A stretch of DNA of 32,316 nucleotides, taken from positions 1-32,316 of the forward strand of contig NZ_CAMYIC010000039.1 of NCBI RefSeq assembly GCF_947258355.1, written 5' to 3'. A program made the position numbers and the translations under genes. The notes beneath the pieces were generated by a model. That model was given only the letters and a program-made list of their open reading frames with translations, had not been told where the DNA came from and did no database searches. Shown here piece after piece: positions 1 to 8,364 of this stretch (positions within the stretch are counted from its first letter, which is position 1; the number at the start of each line of letters is the position of its first letter). The stretch is from an uncultured Allomuricauda sp. (GTDB lineage: Bacteria > Bacteroidota > Bacteroidia > Flavobacteriales > Flavobacteriaceae).

Positions 1-1
1 G

Positions 2-841
2 GCCACCCTTGATGCACCGAGCAACGTTTTGACCATCAGCGAGGGTGCGACCGACGTGACCGTTGATTTGAGCGATCTTGACGACAGTGCGGGGGTTGCC
101 GCGAATGCTTCGGACATTGCGACGAACACAACGGACATTGCTACCAATGCTTCAGATATAGCAACAAACACGACCGATATTGCAACCAATGCAACGAACA
201 TCACCACCAATACTTCCGATATCGCTACGAACGCAGCTGATATAGCCACGAATACTACTGACATTGCTACCAATGCAACGGATATTGCGGACCATATTGC
301 TGCTGACGGGGATCTCTCCGACACCAACGAAATAAACACACGCTTTGAAGTCAATGGTTCCAATTTGGAGATTGAAGATAGTAATGGCACTTTACAAGTT
401 CCATTAGGGGATATCAATACGGATGATCAAGTTGCATCAGAAGTGGATTCAGATTCACCTATTGATGTTGATGGAGATGGCGCAACAGAAGCTACGGTAG
501 AGGATGTAATTCAAGATATAGCTCCAATAACATCAAAAGCCGCTAGAATATTCTATCCGCCTTCCATTGCCATCGATGCATCCTCAAATGGAACGGGAAG
601 AACAGTGGATTTATATGCTCAATATGTAGCACAGTATGGAACACCAACTGTAGCGAGTGCAGGTGCACCAGCAGCAGTCCCCACCTATAGTGCAACCGAG
701 CTTTATTATTATGTAACCTACGCAGACCCAACAGTGTTCGATAATATGAGTATTGATGCCAATGGTGTTTTGACTTATGATATTATTGGTCAGCCAGCTG
801 ATTATAATGCATTGATCAATGTGGTATTTGTGGTAAAATAG
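2..841 (+). CDS. C-terminal part of a large heptad-repeat surface protein (5' end outside window)
   Basis: The reading frame is open from base 2 with no ATG, so this is the C-terminal 279 codons of a longer gene that begins upstream. A first segment is acidic and leads into nine heptads of the type DIATNTT (bases 113-301), which should form a trimeric-adhesin-like or fibre-like coiled stalk. After that comes a linker of mixed acidic and beta-like sequence, and a last ~105 residues rich in Tyr, Ala and Val that end in a beta-like strand with a terminal Lys. No type A or type B T9SS sorting domain is recognisable in the usual form. The stop is followed two bases later by the ATG of the next gene, so it is probably the first gene of an operon with a T9SS type B cargo and a PorP/SprF protein. 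A cell-surface adhesin or fibre role is inferred; the exact family is not known to me. Confidence 0.8.
   Translation, partial: ATLDAPSNVLTISEGATDVTVDLSDLDDSAGVAANASDIATNTTDIATNASDIATNTTDIATNATNITTNTSDIATNAADIATNTTDIATNATDIADHIAADGDLSDTNEINTRFEVNGSNLEIEDSNGTLQVPLGDINTDDQVASEVDSDSPIDVDGDGATEATVEDVIQDIAPITSKAARIFYPPSIAIDASSNGTGRTVDLYAQYVAQYGTPTVASAGAPAAVPTYSATELYYYVTYADPTVFDNMSIDANGVLTYDIIGQPADYNALINVVFVVK
113..301 (+). repeat. In-frame 21-bp (heptad) coding repeats, DIATNxx
   Basis: Nine consecutive 21-base units encode DIATN followed by two small residues (TT, AS, AT, AA), with one NITTN unit (fifth) and a degenerate last unit, DIADH. The phase is exact: unit 1 starts at 113 and unit 8 at 260. 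A strict seven-residue period suggests a coiled-coil stalk. At DNA level the units differ: the seven DIATN copies use six different codon spellings. Confidence 0.9.
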
Positions 842-843
842 TA

Positions 844-2892
844 ATGAATAAAGACCAAGCGATTTTGAAATCAAAAACCTCATATAAGTCTTTACTCATT
901 GGACTGTTCATTTCCTTTATAGGAATGAATCTTGCAAATGCACAATTCTTATTGCAGGCACCCGATACTGGAGATGAGAGCAACTATCAATGGTATGAAG
1001 CATCGGACACTTCCACTGTTTTGGGAACAAACTCATTTTATGAGGCCACCCAGCCGGGAGTTTACTTTGCTACCTACGATGGTACACTTTGTGGTTCCAA
1101 TGCCACAGGGTATTTTATTTTGACAAATTGTGAGGCTCCGGATAATGAAGTGGTTTTGGATATTTCGGCAAGTGTTCCCTCAGGGGCCACGGTAAGCTGG
1201 ACTCCAGCTTTGAGCGGTGATCAAACCAGACCGACCGTAACAAGCACCCAAACTGTAATGCGGTATGTGGCTACTGTTACAAAAGTTGGCAATAGCATGG
1301 AATTACCGCGTTTTACAGTGGTGTGCATGAGCCAAGCAGCGAATTTATCGGATGATATGGTCGTGGTCAACGAAGATGAATCTGTTAATGCACTCATCTT
1401 TGATAATGATACCGATTTGCCCACAACAGGGGTGCTGACGACTACAAATCCATCCAATGGAACAATCAGTATTGATGATAATGGAACAGCTAATGATCCA
1501 ACGGATGATGTGGTGACATATACTCCAAATCCAGATTATAACGGAAACGATAGCTTTGACTATACCGTTTGTAACTCTTCAGGAGATTGTAGTACGGCTA
1601 CAGTCACTGTGGATGTTCTTCCAATTGTAGATGCCAACGACGATTCAGTATCAACGGATGTTGGTGTAGATGCTGTTGTATCCTGGCGAGCAAACGATAA
1701 CGATATTCCTACTACAGGTTCAATCACTGCTACGGACCCATCAAACGGAACCGTGGTGTTAAATGACAATGGAACCGCTAACAATCCGTCCGATGACGAT
1801 ATAACATATATACCCAACCCAGGGTTTACAGGCACCGATTCTTTCGATTATACAGTGTGTGATTCCAATGGCAATTGTAGTACGGCAACCATTACAGTGA
1901 TCGTTAGTCCTTCCGGAATCGACCAGGACAGTGACAATGATGGTATCGTTGACAGTTTTGAAGATTTGAATGATGACAACGATGATGACCCAACAACTAA
2001 TCCAACCGATACTGATGGTGATGGAATTCCTGATTACTTGGATATTGACAGTGATAACGACGGTATTCCAGATAATGTGGAAGCACAACTTGCTTTAGGT
2101 TACATTTCAACAAGTATGTCCGATACAAATGGTAATGGATTGGATGATGCCTACGAGGCAGATGGAAATATAGGTTTAATTCCAATTGATTCCGATAATG
2201 ATGGACTCCCAGATTATGTGGACGATGATAGTGATAATGATAATGTTCCTGATGCCATTGAAGGGCACGATCAGAATCATGACGGAATTGCAGATGTTGA
2301 ACTAATAGGTTCGGATAAAGACAACGATGGTTTGGATGATGGATACGAAGGGGAAACTGTTATTGATATAGATGTCAATGATGAAATGGATGACCCGAGT
2401 ATTGCATTGCCGGATAACGATAACGATGGTATTCCAGATTTCAGGGATTCCGACGACGACGACGACGGTATCGAAACCATGGACGAGGATATAAATGGAG
2501 ATGGAAACTATGCCAACGACGATTCCAACGAAGACGGTATACCTAATTATCTTGATCCAGACCTAGGTGAATTAAACACCGATGAAGAGGAAGTGGATGT
2601 AATCAATGTGATTACGCCAAATGGTGATGGAGTGCACGATACCTTGGAAATCCGAGGACTTGAAAACTACCCTAGCAACACCGTAAGAATTTACAATAGG
2701 TGGGGAGTAATGGTATATCAGACAAGGGCGTACAACACCAATGGAAATGTTTTTGATGGTACTTCCCAAGGAAGGGTTACCGTAGATCAAGACAATAAAC
2801 TTCCTGTGGGAACTTATTTTTATGTAATTGATTACCAAGACCAAGGAGGTAATATGAAACAGCTTACAGGCTACATATACATTAACAGATAA
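844..2892 (+). CDS. Secreted protein with Ig-like and TSP3 repeats and T9SS type B sorting domain
   Basis: 682 aa. An N-terminal signal peptide ends near residue 34 (…NLANAQF). Two tandem Ig/cadherin-like units follow at about 175-258 and 260-355; each has an NPSNGT motif, a TYxPNPxxxGxDSFDYTVC core and a Cys pair. Residues ~359-575 are thrombospondin type 3-like, with many DxDxDG-type repeats (DSDNDGIPD, DTDGDGIPD) that should bind calcium. The last ~95 residues are a gliding-motility-associated (CHU_C, type B) sorting domain with the hallmark TPNGDG, RIYNRWG and GTYFYVIDY motifs. Proteins of this kind leave the cell through T9SS, and type B cargo usually needs a PorP/SprF partner, which is the next gene three bases downstream. 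Start ATG lies two bases after the preceding stop. The sorting domain is clear; the ligand or partner of the Ig part is unknown. Confidence 0.93.
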   Translation: MNKDQAILKSKTSYKSLLIGLFISFIGMNLANAQFLLQAPDTGDESNYQWYEASDTSTVLGTNSFYEATQPGVYFATYDGTLCGSNATGYFILTNCEAPDNEVVLDISASVPSGATVSWTPALSGDQTRPTVTSTQTVMRYVATVTKVGNSMELPRFTVVCMSQAANLSDDMVVVNEDESVNALIFDNDTDLPTTGVLTTTNPSNGTISIDDNGTANDPTDDVVTYTPNPDYNGNDSFDYTVCNSSGDCSTATVTVDVLPIVDANDDSVSTDVGVDAVVSWRANDNDIPTTGSITATDPSNGTVVLNDNGTANNPSDDDITYIPNPGFTGTDSFDYTVCDSNGNCSTATITVIVSPSGIDQDSDNDGIVDSFEDLNDDNDDDPTTNPTDTDGDGIPDYLDIDSDNDGIPDNVEAQLALGYISTSMSDTNGNGLDDAYEADGNIGLIPIDSDNDGLPDYVDDDSDNDNVPDAIEGHDQNHDGIADVELIGSDKDNDGLDDGYEGETVIDIDVNDEMDDPSIALPDNDNDGIPDFRDSDDDDDGIETMDEDINGDGNYANDDSNEDGIPNYLDPDLGELNTDEEEVDVINVITPNGDGVHDTLEIRGLENYPSNTVRIYNRWGVMVYQTRAYNTNGNVFDGTSQGRVTVDQDNKLPVGTYFYVIDYQDQGGNMKQLTGYIYINR

Positions 2893-2895
2893 ACA

Positions 2896-3849
2896 ATGCT
2901 TACTGTGGTGAACAAAATTTTTAAAGCAAAAATGCAATGGCTTCTAGCTCTACTGCTTTTGGTTGTTATGGATATGCAAGCTCAGCAAGATGCTCAGTAT
3001 ACCCAATATATGTACAATACAGTAAGTGTTAACCCAGCCTATGCAGGGTCAAGAGGGCATTTGAGTATTGCTGCCTTGTACCGCAATCAATGGTTGGGCT
3101 TGGATGGGGCACCAGAGACACAAACATTAAATGTTCACACACCTGTGGGTTATCGTGGAGTAGGTTTGGGTCTATCCATTGTTAACGACAAAATTGGACC
3201 TACATCAGAAACCTATTTTGATGTGGATTTCTCCTATACCATTCAAACAGGTTGGGAAGGAAGATTGAGTTTTGGATTGAAAGCAAGTGCCCATATGTTG
3301 GATATTCGCTATTCCGAGTTGGATGAGTTTGAGATAGATCCGCAATTGCAATCGCAACAGGATATACAGAATAAATTTTCGCCTAACATAGGGGCAGGCG
3401 TGTACTTCCATACCGATAAATTTTATGCAGGTATCTCAGCTCCAAGAATATTGGAAACCACACACTTTGATACCTCTTCCGTATCAACGGCCAAGGAGCA
3501 AATGAACCTTTACCTTATTACAGGCTATGTCTGGGACTTGAATCCGGTTTTAAAATTTAAACCTACATTGTTGACCAAAGCGGTACAAGGAGCACCATTG
3601 CAGGTGGATCTTTCTGCGAACTTTATGTTCAACGAAAAATTCATTGCTGGGGTCGCTTACCGTTGGGATGCTGCCTTTAGTGGTCTTATGGGCTTTATGC
3701 TATCCGATCAGTTGATGATCGGTTTGGCATATGATCGTGAGATCACAGAACTTGGAGCAGCTACTTTTAACGATGGTTCTTTTGAAATTATTCTGAGATA
3801 TGACTTCATTAGAAATATTGGGAACTTGAAATCCCCGCGCTTCTTTTAG
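2896..3849 (+). CDS. PorP/SprF family type IX secretion outer-membrane protein
   Basis: 317 aa with a signal peptide ending in MQAQQ. The typical start of the mature protein, DAQYTQYMYNTVSVNPAYAGSRG-like, identifies the PorP/SprF family, as do the RNQWxGxxGAP motif near residue 60 and alternating beta-strands up to a terminal strand (EIILRYDF). Family members form outer-membrane barrels that assist secretion or anchoring of specific type B-CTD cargoes; SprF for SprB is the known case. Here the cargo is presumably the gene just upstream, three bases away. The ATG at 2896 is used; an internal ATG at 2932 would give a tighter signal peptide and cannot be excluded. No terminator is obvious downstream. 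Confidence 0.93.
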   Translation: MLTVVNKIFKAKMQWLLALLLLVVMDMQAQQDAQYTQYMYNTVSVNPAYAGSRGHLSIAALYRNQWLGLDGAPETQTLNVHTPVGYRGVGLGLSIVNDKIGPTSETYFDVDFSYTIQTGWEGRLSFGLKASAHMLDIRYSELDEFEIDPQLQSQQDIQNKFSPNIGAGVYFHTDKFYAGISAPRILETTHFDTSSVSTAKEQMNLYLITGYVWDLNPVLKFKPTLLTKAVQGAPLQVDLSANFMFNEKFIAGVAYRWDAAFSGLMGFMLSDQLMIGLAYDREITELGAATFNDGSFEIILRYDFIRNIGNLKSPRFF

Positions 3850-3905
3850 GAAGAATTTACATACCTATAACCCGTATTTTGTCGTAAAGGTCATATTTTT
3901 ACCTC

Positions 3906-4439
3906 ATGAGAGAGGAAAAAGTGATACTTGTAAATGAAAAGGACGAGCCCATAGGTTTAATGCCAAAAATGGAAGCTCATGAAAAAGCCCTGCTACACCG
4001 GGCATTTTCGGTTTTTGTAATGAATGCCAAGGGAGAAACCATGCTTCAGCAAAGGGCCAAGGACAAATACCATTCACCATTGTTGTGGACCAATACCTGC
4101 TGCAGCCATCAACGAGATGGCGAAAGCAATATCGATGCAGGAAAAAGGAGGCTCATGGAAGAAATGGGCTTTACCACCGAACTCAGGGAACTCTTCAATT
4201 TTATATACAAAGCACCTTTTGACAATGGTCTTACAGAGCACGAATTCGACCATGTTATGGTGGGCTATTTTGAAGAAGAGCCCAATATCAACCCAGATGA
4301 GGTCGCCGATTGGAAGTGGATGTTCCCGGAAGATATAAAAAGGGACATCGAAGAAAATCCAGATCAGTACACCGCATGGTTCAAAATTATTTTTGAACGT
4401 TTCTACGATCACCTTATGGAAAACGCACCTACAAAATGA
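3906..4439 (+). CDS. idi: Isopentenyl-diphosphate Delta-isomerase, type I
   Basis: 177 aa, normal length for the Nudix-fold type I enzyme, which interconverts IPP and DMAPP in isoprenoid (menaquinone, carotenoid) synthesis. Visible catalytic features: H25 and H31 as metal-site histidines, the active-site cysteine in TNTCCSH (C66, followed by H68), the Nudix-like RRLMEEMGF helix (E85/E86), and the EHEFDHV motif carrying E111 and E113. The TGA stop overlaps the ATG of the next gene (ATGA), so the two are translationally coupled. It heads a compact operon of four genes reaching to 6114. Confidence 0.95.
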   Translation: MREEKVILVNEKDEPIGLMPKMEAHEKALLHRAFSVFVMNAKGETMLQQRAKDKYHSPLLWTNTCCSHQRDGESNIDAGKRRLMEEMGFTTELRELFNFIYKAPFDNGLTEHEFDHVMVGYFEEEPNINPDEVADWKWMFPEDIKRDIEENPDQYTAWFKIIFERFYDHLMENAPTK

Positions 4440-4843
4440 AGGTAAAAGCAAGCAGAAAAGCCAGTTTTAATGCCGCACATCGGTTGTACAGGCCAGACTG
4501 GGACGAGGAAAAGAACAACGCCGTTTTTGGTAAATGCAATAACCCGAAATTTCATGGGCACAATTACGACCTTATTGTCAGTGTAACAGGTGAAATAGAC
4601 CCTGAAACGGGTTTTGTGATGGATTTAAAAGTCCTAAAGGATTTGATAAAGGAACACGTTGAGGAAGCCCTTGATCATAAAAACCTAAACCTTGATGTTC
4701 CAGAATTTAAAAATTTGAACCCTACCGCCGAGAACATAGCGGTGGTCATCTGGAACAAGTTAAGACCCCACATTGATTCGAACAAAGAGTTGGAGGTGGT
4801 ACTCTATGAAACCCCTCGTAATTTTGTAACCTACACCGGATAA
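4436..4843 (+). CDS. 6-pyruvoyl-tetrahydropterin synthase / 6-carboxytetrahydropterin synthase family protein
   Basis: 135 aa. Zinc ligands are H15 (FNAAHRL), H40 and H42 (HGHNY); the catalytic triad is C34, D80 and H81 (LDHKNLN); E125 in YETPRN is the pterin-anchoring Glu. The spacing between Cys and the HGH motif is CNNPKFHGH, i.e. five residues, as in animal PTPS (CNNPNGHGH), and not three as in E. coli QueD (CxxxHGH). The enzyme acts on 7,8-dihydroneopterin triphosphate, giving either 6-pyruvoyl-tetrahydropterin or the queuosine precursor 6-carboxytetrahydropterin; the sequence alone leaves both open. No queC, queE or folE lies in the window. It overlaps idi by four bases and precedes manA by one base. 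Confidence 0.9.
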   Translation: MKVKASRKASFNAAHRLYRPDWDEEKNNAVFGKCNNPKFHGHNYDLIVSVTGEIDPETGFVMDLKVLKDLIKEHVEEALDHKNLNLDVPEFKNLNPTAENIAVVIWNKLRPHIDSNKELEVVLYETPRNFVTYTG

Positions 4844-4844
4844 A

Positions 4845-5813
4845 ATGAACCTATACCCATTAAAATTCAAGCCTATACTCAAGGAAAGACTTTGGGGAGG
4901 TACCAAGCTGAACGAAGTTTTAAACAAACCTATTGAAAGCCATATTACCGGTGAGAGCTGGGAGCTTTCAGGAGTGGAAGGCGATATATCTGAAGTGGCC
5001 AATGGAGAATTGGCTGGAACTTCCCTTAAAGATTTAATGGATGATCAAGGTGAGGAACTCTTGGGCAAGAGTGTGGTGGAACGATTCGGCAACGATTTCC
5101 CCATACTTATCAAATTTATTGACGCCAAACAGGATCTATCCATACAATTGCACCCCAATGATGAATTGGCAAAAAAACGCCATAACTCCTTTGGAAAGAC
5201 CGAAATGTGGTACATTATGGACGCCGACCCTGGGGCCAAATTGATCGTGGGTTTCAATAAAGATGTTGAAAAGGAAGAATACGTAAAAAGTCTTGAAGAC
5301 GGTACCCTTACCGATTTAATGAACTACGAAGAAGTTGGGGAAGGGGATACGTTTTTTATCAACACGGGGAAAATACATGCCATTGGGGCAGGTGTTCTTT
5401 TGGCCGAAATTCAACAGACTTCCGACATTACCTATAGGGTATTCGATTTTAACCGAAGGGATAAGGATGGAAACTTACGTGAATTGCATACCAGTTTAGC
5501 GGTGGATGCCATCGACTACGAGAAGAAGGATGATTTTAAAGTGGATTATCCTAAAAAAAAGGATGAAGTCAATACTATGGTGAACTGTCCTTACTTTAAA
5601 ACCAATTTTATTGAGTTGGAAAACTCAATGAAGCAGGACTTGACCAACAGGGATTCCTTTACGATTTATATGTGTGTAGGTGGTTCGGCCACTATCAATA
5701 ATGATTGGGGTAGTGCGTCCATTAAAAAAGGTGAAACTGTTCTTGTTTCTGCGTCGAGCAGTTATGTTGATATTGATACCCAGGGCAGTAAACTTTTAGA
5801 AGTTACGATTTAA
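4845..5813 (+). CDS. manA: Mannose-6-phosphate isomerase, class I
   Basis: 322 aa, the short bacterial form. It interconverts mannose 6-phosphate and fructose 6-phosphate, feeding GDP-mannose and polysaccharide synthesis or mannose use. Metal ligands are visible: Q101 and H103 in SIQLHPND, E120 in GKTEMWY, and a further His in the GKIHAIGAG motif. The cupin core includes ITYRVFDFNRR with the substrate Arg. The ATG starts one base after the upstream stop. A 28-base gap separates it from the following small gene. Confidence 0.94.
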   Translation: MNLYPLKFKPILKERLWGGTKLNEVLNKPIESHITGESWELSGVEGDISEVANGELAGTSLKDLMDDQGEELLGKSVVERFGNDFPILIKFIDAKQDLSIQLHPNDELAKKRHNSFGKTEMWYIMDADPGAKLIVGFNKDVEKEEYVKSLEDGTLTDLMNYEEVGEGDTFFINTGKIHAIGAGVLLAEIQQTSDITYRVFDFNRRDKDGNLRELHTSLAVDAIDYEKKDDFKVDYPKKKDEVNTMVNCPYFKTNFIELENSMKQDLTNRDSFTIYMCVGGSATINNDWGSASIKKGETVLVSASSSYVDIDTQGSKLLEVTI

Positions 5814-5841
5814 TGGTATCTTTAATCAAAACCACCACGTT

Positions 5842-6114
5842 ATGCCAAGTATTCGTGATTTAAAAAAAGATGTCAATTTTGTCTTAGGGGACATTATCGA
5901 AGCCGTCTACATTTGGGAAGCAGGTTCCGGAAACAAAGAATCTGAAGAGGGAACTGTGATTATTGACGAAGCTATTGAGGTATACGACAACCTCATGGAC
6001 AAAATCAACCAGAAAAAAGTTGAGGATACCAAAGCCCACTTTAAGTCCATTCGAACAGAGTTGGAAGACAAGGCCGTTAAGCTTGTTGAGCGCCTCAACA
6101 GTCTCGAAGCCTAG
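5842..6114 (+). CDS. Small conserved hypothetical protein
   Basis: 90 aa, acidic and almost entirely helical, with no signal peptide or membrane segment. The N-terminus MPSIRDLKKDVNFVLGDIIE and a C-terminal amphipathic helix (KAHFKSIRTELEDKAVKLVERL) resemble a family of small cytoplasmic proteins that I believe is shared among flavobacteria but that has no known function. It follows manA by 28 bases and is probably the last gene of the operon. Its TAG stop interlocks with the TAG stop of the convergent gene on the shared tetranucleotide CTAG at 6111-6114. Confidence 0.8.
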   Translation: MPSIRDLKKDVNFVLGDIIEAVYIWEAGSGNKESEEGTVIIDEAIEVYDNLMDKINQKKVEDTKAHFKSIRTELEDKAVKLVERLNSLEA

Positions 6115-6815
6115 TTGTTTTCGTCTAAAAACGCTTTAAACTCCTTCCCGTATTTAGATGCGGCCACTTCCGGGGTCAATCCCTTATAGATGGAATCCAG
6201 ATATTTTGGATTTGCTTCTCTGGCCTCAGTTACCATAATATAAGGAGTGGCATAAGAATCACCATTATTAAGACCAAAATTTAGTGCGTAGCGATACCTA
6301 CTTATAGTATTTTGATTTATCAATCTTTGTATGGAGTCCAAGGCAACTGAATCTTCTTGAAGCTCAGGAGTTGATGCCTGTTGCACCAAGGTAAGTTCCT
6401 TTATATTGAATTTGGATGCCATCTCATAAAATTCCAAAAGCTTTTCATGCGATTTAGAACCAGAGATATCCACATTGGTATCAAAAGTGTTCCAAGCCGT
6501 GTTGATGACAATATCACCAGACTCCCCAAAAAAAGTGATTCTATCGTTAATGTCGTTGTTGTCCTCTTTCTTTAGGTAGAGATAGAAAACTTCGGGTTCA
6601 TTCACCTCTGTTGAAAAACTAAAGGTACCATCACCTTTAATCTCCAACGAGTCCAATGTGGCAAGTGTGGAGTCTTTAAATTGTTGCAAATAAAGGGTTC
6701 CTTTTTTGAGTCCCTTGATATTTCCACTAACGTTCATGGTGTTTTCCGTATTCTTTTCGCAGGAAGTTAATACGGTTATCCCAACTAGCAATACAAACAA
6801 TATCCGCTTCATCAT
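6111..6815 (-). CDS. DUF4369 domain lipoprotein
   Basis: 234 aa. The N-terminus has a lipoprotein signal peptide with the lipobox LTSC (Cys19). The first domain (about 28-125) has the DUF4369 pattern: VSGNIKGLKKGTLYLQ, a LDSLEIKGDGTFSF strand, then EPEVFYLYL. This N-terminal domain commonly precedes a thioredoxin-like/AhpC domain in Bacteroidota, but here the C-terminal ~100 residues are helical without a CxxC motif, so the redox module is absent. Function unknown; periplasmic or outer-membrane anchored. It lies 42 bases downstream of the DUF819 gene and may be co-transcribed with it. Its stop codon overlaps the convergent neighbour. Confidence 0.85.
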   Translation of the reverse strand: MMKRILFVLLVGITVLTSCEKNTENTMNVSGNIKGLKKGTLYLQQFKDSTLATLDSLEIKGDGTFSFSTEVNEPEVFYLYLKKEDNNDINDRITFFGESGDIVINTAWNTFDTNVDISGSKSHEKLLEFYEMASKFNIKELTLVQQASTPELQEDSVALDSIQRLINQNTISRYRYALNFGLNNGDSYATPYIMVTEAREANPKYLDSIYKGLTPEVAASKYGKEFKAFLDENN

Positions 6816-6857
6816 AAAATTTTAGCTCGGCAAAGATGCATAATCTTCTGAAAATAT

Positions 6858-8120
6858 TTAAACATTCGAGGCTACTTCCATCAACAAAGCACATAAATAT
6901 GCGCCAGCAGTACCCACAACATAGCCAAAAACGGCCAAAAGTATGCCCACGGAGGTCAGAGAAGAGTGAAATTCGGCTGCCACAACAGGTGCGGAGGCAG
7001 CTCCTCCCACATTGGCCTGGCTACCCACTGCCAAGAAAAAGAAGGGTGCTTTGATTAATTTTGCCATTAAAATAAGCAATCCTGCATGTATGGCTATCCA
7101 AATCAAACCTATGGCTATTAGCCCGGGATTCTCCAATACTTTGCCCAAATCCATCTTCATTCCGATGGTGGCCACCAAAATATAAATGAACATACCGCCG
7201 ATTTTACTGGCTCCCGCACCTTCATAATTCTTGGCTTTTGTAAAGGAAAGACCTATTCCGATAGCCGTGGCGAAAACCACCATCCAAAGAAATTGCGACC
7301 CAAGGGAGGACAATATTTTTTGTGGATTACGGATAACCTCAAAATTATCTTGTAAAAAGCCAGAAAAATGATGTCCCGCCAAATGGGCAATGCCCACTCC
7401 TACAAAAGCAAAGAACAGCAACATCATAAAATCCTTTAGGGTTGTGACCCTGGCGATTTTTTCGGTATAGGTGGATACTTTTACCTTTAGCTCTTCAATG
7501 GATGAGGTGTCCGCTTTGAGCCAACGGTCTATTTTTTCGGTTTTACCAACACCTAACAGGATTATGGCCAACCAAAGGTTGGCGACCACAATATCTATAA
7601 GTACCATACCGCCATAGCTTTCCTGATTATATTTGAAAACCTCCAACATGGCCGCTTGATTGGCACCTCCACCTATCCAACTTCCAGCAATGGTGGCCAA
7701 ACCTCTCCAAACGGCATCTGGACCAACACCGCCTACGGTTTCGGGCGAGAATATGGATACGATCAAAATAGCAATGGGCCCTCCGATTATAATCCCCACT
7801 GTTCCTGTTAAAAACATCACCAAAGCTTTTGAGCCGAGGTTCAGGATGGCTTTTAGGTCAATGCTCAAGGTCATTAAAATTAATGCGGCAGGCAATAAGT
7901 ACCTACTGGCCACATAATAGGTATTGGAAGACGATTCGTCAATGATTCCCACACTTGCCAAAATAGCGGGCAGAAGGTAGCACATAAGCACCGTGGGAAC
8001 AACACGGTAAAATTTTCCCCAAAACCCGGTTTTAATGGATGAAGTATAAAAAACAAAGCCTAAACAGAGACAAAGTAGCCCGAAGATAACGGTATCTTGG
8101 GTAAACGGTAGTTGGTCCAT
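6858..8120 (-). CDS. DUF819 family membrane protein (putative permease)
   Basis: 420 aa with about ten to twelve hydrophobic segments. The central GSWIGGGANQAAM motif and a second GSQANVGGAASAPVVAAEF motif near the C-terminus identify the DUF819 (YjcL-like) family, which has an inverted-repeat transporter-like layout. Substrate is unknown. A cytoplasmic linker with charged residues (about 195-225) divides the two halves. Start is the ATG at 8120; a -7-like CAAATATA (TATATTTG on the coding strand) lies at 8142-8149 but without a good -33 element. It follows the small lipoprotein gene by 88 bases. Confidence 0.9.
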   Translation of the reverse strand: MDQLPFTQDTVIFGLLCLCLGFVFYTSSIKTGFWGKFYRVVPTVLMCYLLPAILASVGIIDESSSNTYYVASRYLLPAALILMTLSIDLKAILNLGSKALVMFLTGTVGIIIGGPIAILIVSIFSPETVGGVGPDAVWRGLATIAGSWIGGGANQAAMLEVFKYNQESYGGMVLIDIVVANLWLAIILLGVGKTEKIDRWLKADTSSIEELKVKVSTYTEKIARVTTLKDFMMLLFFAFVGVGIAHLAGHHFSGFLQDNFEVIRNPQKILSSLGSQFLWMVVFATAIGIGLSFTKAKNYEGAGASKIGGMFIYILVATIGMKMDLGKVLENPGLIAIGLIWIAIHAGLLILMAKLIKAPFFFLAVGSQANVGGAASAPVVAAEFHSSLTSVGILLAVFGYVVGTAGAYLCALLMEVASNV

Positions 8121-8208
8121 ATATTTTTAAAGCTAGAAACCCAAATATAGGAAAATCGAATAGGTAGTGGGAGGTGATATTCAATTTTACCCTACCATGT
8201 CACTATAA

Positions 8209-8322
8209 TTAGCATGGGCATTCAATCTTCCCATCATCATCAACTTCACAATCACATTCATAGGTACAGGCGTTTAAAAGCAAAGCTGAAAATAAAGTGA
8301 AAAGGACAAATAGTTTTTTCAT
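8209..8322 (-). CDS. Very small cysteine-rich lipoprotein
   Basis: 37 codons, starting ATG at 8322 and ending TAA at 8209. The signal peptide is standard (MKKLFVLFTLFSALLL) and ends in the lipobox LNAC with Cys19. The mature peptide is only 19 residues and has five cysteines (including the lipidated one) and an acidic stretch: Cys at 19, 23, 25, 35 and 37, with YECDCE and ECPC motifs around DDDGK. It should be lipid-anchored in the envelope, and could bind a metal or form disulphides; that is inference. It sits between the DUF5916 gene (42 bases upstream) and the DUF819 gene (88 bases downstream), same strand. No family is recognised. Coding status rests on the complete lipoprotein signal and the exact fit of start, lipobox and stop. 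Confidence 0.7.
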   Translation of the reverse strand: MKKLFVLFTLFSALLLNACTYECDCEVDDDGKIECPC

Positions 8323-8364
8323 AAACAATAGGGTTGGTACATATAAATAATCCTTTAACTCCAA

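Noticed and set aside
543..883. Long open frames on the opposite strand of the repeat and T9SS genes.
   Set aside because: They mirror the real coding frame, lack signal or domain features, and show no start or operon context.
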